Below are positions 56,111 through 64,000 of a DNA stretch of 64,000 nt, one piece after another. The notes beneath the pieces are model-generated. The model had not been told where the DNA came from. It saw only the letters and a program-made list of their open reading frames with translations, and did no database searches. The stretch is from Echinometra lucunter (taxonomy: Eukaryota; Echinodermata; Echinoidea; Camarodonta; Echinometridae), in contig JAPZVO010000024.1 in the NCBI GenBank assembly GCA_029962745.1, positions 732,027-796,026 of the forward strand. The letters are read 5' to 3'. The position numbers and the translations under genes are program-made. Positions within the stretch are counted from its first letter, which is position 1. Every line of letters starts with the position of its first letter.

Positions 56111-59100
56111 GTAAAAATCTGTTTTGATTTACTTTCATTATTGTGAGTATAAAGATGTGTATAACTAACATGTTTGTATTTATTCTAAATCATTGATATC
56201 ATACTTTCATCTTGCTCAATGCAGATCTGTCAAACTGCGAGAAAGATGAACTGTGTCTTCAACAGGAAATCGAAAAGGCAAGTGTATTTTTGTTGCGTTC
56301 GGGCATGGCCACCAAGACAGACAATATTTCCTCACACTAAAAGGTGATAATGGGTTGGGGACTGACATCACTCCAAGAATCTGAGCCCTCACCCCCACGG
56401 GCGTATTATGACCAAGATAGTTGTAGACTCAATAGATGCTTTTCATTAAAGAATATAATACGCAGAGGTCATTTCCTGTGGGGATGGGTAGAAAATTGAA
56501 AAAAATATCCGTCTGCCACCTCCCACTTTCTTGCCCACCGCAGCAATGGCGTCGCCGATAGAGGGCCAAATACATAAACCGGAGGTGAAATTGGTCTATA
56601 GCTCCCCTCTTACACAATTTTTTTGTTTGATAGTTTTTTTTTTTTTAACGAGTCTTAAAAAAGAGTTGGTGCCTTGGTTATACATAATTATGCAGAGTTG
56701 TTTCAAGGGCTATAGTGAGCCTCCTAGGAGTCACAATTTTCAACGGTTTCACGTAGAGTTGGGGGGGGGGAGGGAGTGGCGAGTGAGCATTTTTCAAACT
56801 TTAATGATATTCAAACCACTTAAAAACATTTCAAGTGAGGAAATGATCAAGAGATCAATGCAGGAAAACAGTCATTTGATTACTCAACGATTTTCATCAT
56901 CATCATCATCATCTCACACAGGATAAAGGCGTTATAGCCTGTAATTCCCGGTCACTTCTTCTTCAAGTTTTTGCGTGATGTAATTTAAAGAGGGATCATT
57001 ATTAGAGGGCTAATTCCGGGATTGCTTTTTTGAGCGGTGCTTGTCTTGACTTGTTTTGTCTTTATCATTCTATCATTTCCTACCCCTCTCGTGAGATAAC
57101 GTTGTGATCTTAACAAAAAAAAAAAAAAAAAAAAAAAAAGACGAAATGTTAAATGGGTTCAATTATTTATGTCTGCAATGATACATCAAAGGCATTGTCA
57201 CAATTCGATAAGACATTTTCGTCGATAACTAGACTTTATATTACAGATAATGTTCTTCTCAAAACTCACAACTCGTTAATTTCAGCATGTTCAGGGCAAG
57301 TGATCATGTACCCAGGTGTAAAAAACAGAAACTCATTAAACTAGTTATGAAAGTTTCAGTATTTCACAAACTCCAAGGAAATCGATTGGCCTATACTCAT
57401 CAATAATGTACAGGTGCCGTGGTCCGGTGGTTTTAAGGCGCTTCACTGGAGACGCGAGGGTCGGGGGTTAATCGATCCCCAGCACGGCACTTATGCTCTG
57501 TTATCGTACATCAAATAAATGAAGTATTATAGGCATACTGATACAAATATTTGCTTGTGTGTTAAAAAAGAAAATAATTTGTCACTACTAACCGGACTAC
57601 CAAGCACTGTCGAGTCGCGGTATCTTACAAAAAAGTTATGGTTACAGTTTGTTATTCCGAAGGTTCATTATTCCGAAGATTCGTTATTCCGAAGGTTCGT
57701 TAGTCCTAAGGTTCGTTAGTCCGAAGGCTCGTTAGTCCGAAAATGAAATAAGGTTCGTTATTCCGAAGGTTCGTTGATCCGAAAATGAAATAAGATTCGT
57801 TATTCGGAAGGTTCGTAAGTCCGAAAATGAAATTGGGTTCGTTAATGCGTTAGTTGTTTCGGGCTAACGAACCTTGTTTCATTTTCGGACAATCAAACTT
57901 TCGGAATAACAAACCTTATTTCATTTTTGGATTAACGAACCTTTGGAATATCGAAACTTATTTCATTTTCGGACTAACGAACCTTCGGAATAACGAATCT
58001 TCGGAATAACGCTACAAATGTTCGGATTAACGAACCTTTTTTTTCATTTTCGGACTAACGAACATCTTGGTATACGCACTTTTGGTGTTTCGGAAAAGCG
58101 AACCTATGGAATAACGAACATCACCCACAGTTATACAGTTGACCCCTTTGTTTGTTTATATCAGGCTGAAATGTGTAGGGGTGTTTTGATGTATCAAATC
58201 AGGCATTAAACAATTTTTTCCTTATATTTCAATATCTTCGAGTCGATAGAAATTGTTCTCCTTTTTTTGAAATTCCCAAACTTGTAGGCCTATCAAAAAC
58301 CGTATATTTCAAATTTTCCGGTATTTACCTACAGTATTAAAACCATAATTACACATTTTTCGATTATTTATCTTCGTTATTGTACGATCACATTTAAAGC
58401 ATTTTTTTTTGGGGGGGGGGTATTTTTTATGTTTCACAATTTGCAAAATAATCTAAAAACAAAGCAAAACACCACTTTAAGTTGCAATGATTTTGTTCTC
58501 AATAAAGCATTTCAATGTAAGTTTACCTAAAGTAATCAAGAACTAATGAAAACAGATTTTGTTTGTTTGTTTGTTTATAAAAACTGGTGTAAAAAAAACT
58601 TGGTTTCATATGCACGGCATGATATTTGTGACGTGGTGCTTAATTAGGACCAGCCCTTTATTTGGGGGGGGGGGGGGAGCGCTACTGTCATTTTTAGGGG
58701 CGTACCTGTCTTACTGAAATTAATGAAATTAATGGAATTGAAATGAGCAAGACCACTGGGCGTGCTGCGTGAAGGGGCGGGGGTGCCGAATCTATTTCTT
58801 TGTATCATTTCACGCAGGTTTATAATTTCGGAATGTTCCTGTTTCCGACAATGAAAAGGGGTTATGTCTTTATGATATTTGTGAAAACGAAATAGGATTC
58901 GCAATTCAGAAAAGGTATAGAGATTCATGAAGCCGAAAACAAGTTGTGGTTGGGATCGGTACTAATGGTGGTGCTCGGCCAAGTTCTATTTACATTTCAT
59001 ATAATTGCATCTATTAACACTTCAGCAATTATTTACGATATAACAATGTGTAGCAGAGAGGTGACAAGAAAATTATGTTCATCGGTCGGTGGTTAAGAGT

Positions 59101-62100
59101 TAAATCCCCTCAATCAGAGAAAATTTGATATATGGAAAGGTTTGGGGAGTGACTATGGATTAGTGACTTAAACATGCTTTTGATTGGTTCAAGGTTGCTA
59201 TGGTATTATGGGGAGTGGTTATGGAGAGTGTAAGTGACTGGGTTTAGTTCTTAGAACGTAAATTCCTTGAAGTTATCTCTGGGTTGGTATTCGTGGTTAG
59301 TGTTTAGGAATTATATGATAAAGCGAGTGGAGGAGACATGAATGACTCAAAGGGTGACAGGAATTACATACTTTAAAAATCTACTTTATTTAAACTATAC
59401 AACAATAGCAATAATTCAGAGGGTTCATAAATCCGAAAATTGTATAGGGCCCTTTTAGACTGTCGAAATTATGAACCTTCGGAATTTTGAAACCTTTTCA
59501 TTTTAGGAATTTTGAAAGTTAGGAGAAACGGACCTTCAAATTTATGAACATTTCGGAAAAATTAACCTTCGGAATAACGAATCTTCAGAAAAACGACATG
59601 TACTGTAGTAACCATTTTTAAAATCATAGTCGTAGACTCGTATACATAGTTTAAAAAAACCAAACAAACACATGCTCGCCTTGGTATCAATATGCGTATA
59701 GCACATCACTTTATTTGATAGATCATAAAACAGCAATGTAGATAAAAATGTCTTGCTCAGGGGCATAAGTGCCGTGCCGGGGATCGAACCCCAGACCTTC
59801 GCGTCTCCAGTCATGCGCCTTAAACCACTCGACTATGACACCTCCATAGTGCAGATAAGCAAGATTGCATAACGTTCGTCTATTCTCTAAATGACAATCA
59901 ACAAAGATCCTTCAGAGAGAAAGCCAATTGAGCATAGACCACCATTCCCTTATACCTGATGTGCTGAAAGGATGCGAAGAGGGAATCTCGAACTGGCACA
60001 AACCGAGGTTCCGTCTGTCATCGCAAGAAGAAAACGTAAGTAGCACACATATGAGCCCACACATATTTCTAATAATGTTTTATTCTGATTTCCTGATTTC
60101 ATAAGAAAAAGAAGAAAAAAAAATCAGCGTTTCATTTCGAACAAAAGGAACAATAAACATTTCAAATTAAACAATATTAACACGTCAAATTTCAAGATAT
60201 TCTTCATTATATACGTATCATAAAGAAGAATACAACCCAGACATCATTATGCCTGCAGTGAATGAAGAAGAACAAGAAAGGGTAAACTGAAAGTTTGAGC
60301 AAAATTGGACAGTCTATTCAGGACATGCAGGAGTTGTGAATTTTGAAAGTTTAAGTAAACCATCACCCTGATCATGGGAATCCTTTAAGTTGGCAACTCC
60401 ACCAGCATCTGCTATGTCATCGTGGATGGACAACTCGCCACCCAGCTGCCAAAATAAGAGTCATTGGCAGCGAGGTAACCAAATATGAATTTAAGATATT
60501 TATAGGCCTATAGAGGTCAAACAGAATAACACGTCTTTCATCGAAAATAAAGCTGTAGTTTTTGGCTCTCTCGCTTCGCCCGCTCGCAATGTTAAAAAAC
60601 AGATAGATATCTGGCAAGATACGTCATTTCCCCCCAAATTTAAAAAGTGTTTCACGTCCTTCAAAACACCTTGTTTCGAGATTGCTGTTGTTATTGTTAA
60701 CATGATAGAAATAACAGTATATTACACACACACACACGCACACACACAAACACACACACACACACCCGGGCACACACACCAACCCCCGCACACGCACACT
60801 ACACACACACCCACTCACACATACACACACACACTCACGCACTTCCCAAACGCACACTCACATTACAGACACACTGTCGGAGAAGACCCACAGACATAGT
60901 CGGGATCTTTTGATAACCATGGGATTCCTCTCCATAACACTGGCACAGGAACCGTAGGCCTATCATGGCTATAGACCAATTTCACAACGCAAGAGGGCAG
61001 CAGACTGTTCGACACAGTTCGACGTACTGCTGTGGGCGCTCCAACTTTTATATTACACAAGTCAATAGCGCGTTATGTACATTCGTTCGATTTTTGGTCT
61101 ATTTTGACCAGTATATGCAGATTTATTTTAATATTTGCAATGGGAAATTATCAAATCAAAATTATCAAAAGTTCAGGTCGCAGCTGTGCGGTGCTCAAAT
61201 GCCACAAGAATTAGAGAAAATTTAAAAATTGCAAGCTAACTGAGTGCGATATTCACTGGCTTTTGACTCATGAAGCCTGTTTGTGTGAGATGCCGTACTC
61301 CCTACACAGGTTTCCGTGAGCAATATGAAGGAATTCGTCGTCATTGGGTAAAAACATCAACATAAAGGACTTTGAAGTCAAGAAACATTATCATTATGTA
61401 CTTTGGCGTAAAATTTAATGAGTGAAAAACATGACTTTGTAAACAGGGTAAGATTTAGGGCTCCCGTTTACTACGGCTTCTATGCTGCAATCGAACTTTT
61501 ACTGACAAAACTAAGTTGAAAAACCATCGAAATTACAAAAATACATCATACCTTCATCCGTCAGATATGGCCATTGTCTTACCTCATCTACCCATGTATC
61601 CATGCTTTATTTTATTGATCTAGAATAAAGTAAAAGGAACAATATCGGGGCATATCTCATATCTTACATTCATTTTGTACACCGAGCCAATCGCGGTCAG
61701 CGCGCTTGCCCACCGCAGCAATGGCGTCGCCGATAGAGGGCCACATCATAAACCGGTGGTGAAATTGGTCTATAGAGAAATTCAGTATCATCCGAAAGGA
61801 AGACGGAAGTATATATACCACACAAAAAATCCATATAAAACCGAACCGAAAAGATATTCCAGTTGCACATAAACAGTACCATTTATGAGCATTGATTTTA
61901 AATGAAATTGAGGCTCATTAATGTGATGCGACATTTAGTATTTGAAACCAACAGATCTATGCCATCCTGAATCAGTATTTTCTAGAAGCCGATAGGCCTA
62001 ATATGGAGATTCCCCTAAAATCCTCTTGAGACCATGAAGGAGCATTGATTTTAAATCAAATTGAGGCTCATTGATGTGATACGACATTCAGTATTTGAAA

Positions 62101-62948
62101 CCAACAGATCTATGCCATCCTGAATCAGTATCTCCGAGAAGCCGATAGACCTAATATAGATTACCCTTAAATCCACTTGAGACAAGGGGTGTTTCAAAAA
62201 GTTTTGAAATTGATCTTAAAAATCGATCCGATCAGTTTAAGTAACTTAGAATTGACATAATGAAACAGGATATCAGGAAACAATTGTAATCTGTACAAAG
62301 ACATAGACCTGTTATATCAATCCCTGCTTCTAATCAATCCTAAATCTAAAATCGATTTAAAGGAGAACGAAACCCTGGGGGGGGGGGGGGGGGGGAAATC
62401 AATTTTGATGAAAAGAGAGAATAGAGAGAAGCAATTTTTTCCATCAAAATCGGTTACGAAATGAGAAACATATGAAAGTTTAAAAAGTCAAAATTTGCTT
62501 TCTGTGGCGATCCTCAAATTGGCAGTGTTGTTTGGAAATGGCATTTTTTGTGGACAACTCTCAGTTATGTTTTGTACACAAGATTTCAGATTTTCTTTGT
62601 CTGTCCGTTATCTCTCAAGATGCAGCATGTCTCCTTCTATAGCTCAATGTGCATCATGGGAAAATGTATTTGACACAACATAATAGTTGATTTCTCAAAG
62701 AGACAATTAGCAGCATCCTTAGAGATAATTGTAAAACATCCCCATTCCGTAATAAGGGTGAAATCCTAGCATATTTATGAAAACGATTTCTCATCGAGGA
62801 TTTCATTTCTGTATATTCTTTATGTATCAAGGGAGCCAGATCAGAGAGGCGTCCTTCTGTGAAATCAGTGGACGGGAGCGTTTCACCGTGGGTTTATCAA
62901 GAATTCGCGCAAAAACTTTCCGAAAAGATTAGGGATGATAATTCCAAG
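56077..62948 (+). CDS. VPS9-domain gene, copy B, 5' part (exons 1-4)
   Basis: Exons 56077-56110, 56225-56277, 59916-60035 and 62832-62948 have the same splice sites and phases as copy A. They encode 108 residues starting MADADSEMFEYDLSNCEKDE, with CLQQEIEKRESQLS, VLKGCEEGISNWHK and YQEFAQKLSEKIRDDNSK. The VPS9 domain itself would lie beyond position 64000, so its presence in B is inferred only from A. No stop or frameshift is seen. Differences from A are mostly substitutions plus three in-frame indels (6, 9 and 48 bp). Confidence 0.7.
56225..56277 (+). CDS. Gene B exon 2
   Basis: Acceptor CTCAATGCAG|, GC-type donor AAAAG|GCAAGT as in A, 53 bp. Encodes DLSNCEKDELCLQQEIEK. Confidence 0.6.
56528..56598 (+). 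mobile_element. THAP-like element right-end fragment
   Basis: Matches only the last 70 bp of the family, from TTGCCCACCGCAGCAATGGC to GGTGAAATTGGTCTA. In intron 2 of gene B; copy A has none here. Confidence 0.8.
57413..57580 (+). mobile_element. tRNA-derived SINE in intron 2 of gene B
   Basis: The head GGTGCCGTGGTCCGGTGGTT has an A-box-like region. The B-box part is degraded (GGGGGTTAATCGATCCCC), ending CAGCACGGCAC. AATAAT(TT) flanks both sides and copy A has a single target at 13618-13625, so it inserted after the duplication. Confidence 0.75.
57640..58115. repeat. GGTTCGTTATTCCGAA array with inverted halves
   Basis: At least 20 degenerate units of about 18 bp. The left half reads GGTTCGTTATTCCGAA and the right half reads the complement (TTCGGAATAACGAACC), meeting near 57860. 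Units with AAAATGAAATAAGG are interspersed. In intron 2 of gene B; copy A has a far shorter related block. Confidence 0.85.
59715..59848 (-). mobile_element. tRNA-derived SINE, minus strand, intron 2 of gene B
   Basis: Minus-strand head AGGTGTCATAGTCGAGTGGT (A-box), B-box GGGGTTCGATCCC, end GGCACGGCAC. CATAGT near both sides, and copy A reads straight through (15945-15960). It is tRNA-like, but followed by a SINE body. Confidence 0.78.
59916..60035 (+). CDS. Gene B exon 3
   Basis: Acceptor AGATCCTTCAG|, donor AAAAC|GTAAGT, 40 codons, phase 0-0. Encodes RESQLSIDHHSLIPDVLKGC continuing EEGISNWHK to LSSQEEN. Confidence 0.78.
60236..60440. mobile_element. Half copy of the TTAAAGGAGAA foldback MITE
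   Basis: ACAACCCAGACATCATTATG through CATCGTGGATGGACAACTC matches one arm of 5099-5684. Intron 3 of gene B. Confidence 0.65.
60536..60605. mobile_element. Fragment of the GCGAGCGAAGCGAGC hAT-like family
   Basis: AGTTTTTGGCTCTCTCGCTT then CGCCCGCTCGC matches, inverted, about 620-670 of the first MITE. Confidence 0.5.
60725..60860. repeat. (CA)n-rich microsatellite
   Basis: CACACA runs with CG, GGG and CCC interruptions over about 135 bp; intron 3 of gene B. Confidence 0.9.
60972..61772 (+). mobile_element. THAP-like DNA element, copy 4
   Basis: 801 bp, TIRs TAGACCAATTTCAC / GTGAAATTGGTCTA, TA on both sides. Carries a 15-bp internal duplication (ATTATCAAATCAAA). The cysteine-rich frame is broken. 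Intron 3 of gene B. Confidence 0.85.
61888..62188. repeat. About 150-bp tandem duplication in intron 3 of gene B
   Basis: GAGCATTGATTTTAAATGAA to GATTCCCCTAAAATCC (61888-62035) is repeated at 62040-62188. Copy A has one, more diverged unit at about 21575-21690. Confidence 0.85.
62358..62640. mobile_element. Diverged TTAAAGGAGAA MITE
   Basis: TTTAAAGGAGAACGAAACCC then a poly-G run, and GTGGACAACTCTCAGTTATG later, match the left arm of 5099-5684. The right end is not clear. Confidence 0.5.
62832..62948 (+). CDS. Gene B exon 4
   Basis: Acceptor TTATGTATCAAG|, donor AAG|GTAAGT, 39 codons, phase 0-0. Encodes GARSERRPSVKSVDGSVSPW and then YQEFAQKLSEKIRDDNSK. Confidence 0.7.
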
Positions 62949-63239
62949 GTAAGTAAATCATAATTTGTAATAGGTACAGTACTACATCATGGAGTTTTTC
63001 ACGTATCCCTGTACGCAAATCGTCATCTTAGCCGCTGGAAAATAGTTCATAATTTCAAATTCGTAACTCCGAATATCATAGCAGGCCTATATGTAGCATA
63101 TATATGTAGCATTACCAGAAGCCAGAGGAGCTCAACTTAGCTCCAAAGTATTGTTTTTTTTTCATGTATATGGCCGTAAATAATATTCTACGGACAAAAC
63201 TGTGCTTTAGGGAATGAACGCCTGCGGTGCACAATGTGG

Positions 63240-64000
63240 TGGGGCGGACAGGAGGGGGCCCCAAATAGGTCAAAATATTGAGCTTGATTAGCGAAAAAAG
63301 TAACTTCATGAAACCTGAATCATGAATGACCACTGCCAGACCTTGTAAGTTGTGGGTTGTGCCCGCCAGATATCCCAAAATTAATGTTAAAAAAAATCCA
63401 TTCATTAGTGCACTATGATAATACGATAACTTTGAGAAAATGAGCTAGATTAGCAAAACGGCCTTAATGTCGAAACGTCCATTCATTTGTTTAGTGTGAG
63501 ATAATGATAGTTTAAGACAGTTAGCTAGATTAGAAAATCGAAATAACCTGTTGAAACCTGGCGGAAATTGTAAAGCATGACCCCCTGTGTCATAAATGAC
63601 CCATGTCAGACAATTTCAGTGGTTGGTTTGCCTATACAAGACGCCCCCAAAATGATTTCAAAACCCCTATTTATACAATGAGAAGATGATAACTTCAGGA
63701 CAATGAACTAGATTAGTGAAACAAAGTAACGCCATGAAACCTAGCAGAAATTATGAATCATGGCTCCATGCCCCGCTAGACTTTTTCAGTGTTTGTGTGT
63801 GCCCGACGGACGCCCCCAAAATAATATCAAAACGCCCATTTCGTGAGGGCACAATGAGAAGATAATAATTTTGAGACAATGAACTAGAACTAGTAAAACA
63901 AAGTAGCCCCGTGACACCTGGTGGAAATGGTAAAGCATGACTCCCTGAATACATGGATGACCTCGCCAGACAATTTTAGTGGTCGATGTGCCCGCCAGAT
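63240..64000. repeat. About 170-190-bp tandem repeat at the window edge
   Basis: GCCCGCCAGATATCCCAAAA (63362), GACGCCCCCAAAATGATTTC (63640), GACGCCCCCAAAATAATATC (63810) and GCCCGCCAGAT (63990) mark successive units, each with TGAACTAGATTAGTGAAAC-like and GAAATTGTAAAGCATGAC-like words. One unit near 63420-63540 is shortened. It continues past the edge. Confidence 0.8.

Larger units (their letters stand above)
54780..63085 (+). repeat. Segmental duplication, copy B side
   Basis: Partner of 7680-22075. It starts AATGTCTGGAACACGCAACG, against AATGTCTGGATCACGCGATG at 7681. It ends near GTAACTCCGAATATCATAGC. B lacks several MITEs of A and has its own insertions (hairpin MITE 55758, SINEs 57413 and 59715, THAP-like element 60972). 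Confidence 0.85.

Noticed and set aside
57640..58115. CRISPR-like array
   Set aside because: Repeats are degenerate with no spacers of regular length, occur in both orientations, and the genome is eukaryotic.

Overview
This is animal genomic DNA: AT-rich, with introns, no operons, and long stretches made of nested transposon fragments. The repeat types (tRNA-derived SINEs with a GCGCTATACAAG-type tail, CR1/L2-like LINEs with a TTGAATTGAATTG tail, many poly-G-tipped hAT-like MITEs, a Ty3/gypsy relic) suggest a marine invertebrate deuterostome, most likely a sea urchin. That placement is inference from style; no database was searched.

The main finding is a duplicated host gene. Copy A lies on the + strand at 8254-25871 and can be read as seven exons with GT-AG introns plus one GC-AG intron. 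All exon phases join, giving a 360-residue protein with a C-terminal VPS9 domain (the Rab5-family exchange-factor fold), a stop at 25869-25871 and an AATAAA at 25907. Copy B starts at 56077. It repeats exons 1-4 with the same splice sites and phases and runs off the right edge. Introns and 5' flank also align between about 7680-22075 and 54780-63085, so this is a segmental (probably tandem) duplication. The introns then collected different transposons, and several insertions in one copy have a visible empty site in the other.

Region by region: 0-7.7 kb has a hAT-like MITE, a nested pair of DNA elements, a polypurine tract, two foldback elements and a broken LINE split by a MITE. 7.7-26 kb is gene A, with introns holding hAT-like MITEs, interleaved inverted repeats, an interstitial telomere-like array, large palindromes and a gypsy relic. 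26-29 kb has foldbacks and a LINE ORF1 relic. 29.2-33.6 kb is a 4.4 kb element bounded by long inverted repeats and a 9-bp target duplication. 33.6-36.2 kb is a satellite. 37.1-38.3 kb is an unusual element built from the word ACCAGTT. 39.3-47.8 kb has a nested hAT-like composite, two LINEs and a SINE. 48.4-48.7 kb holds a lone C-type-lectin exon on the minus strand. 49-54 kb has a SINE, MITEs, a minus-strand LINE and a copy of a THAP-like DNA element. 54.8-64 kb is gene B and its transposon-filled introns, ending in a ~180-bp tandem repeat.

The only host genes supported are the two VPS9-domain copies and the lectin-like exon. Most other open frames are transposon relics or low-complexity artefacts.
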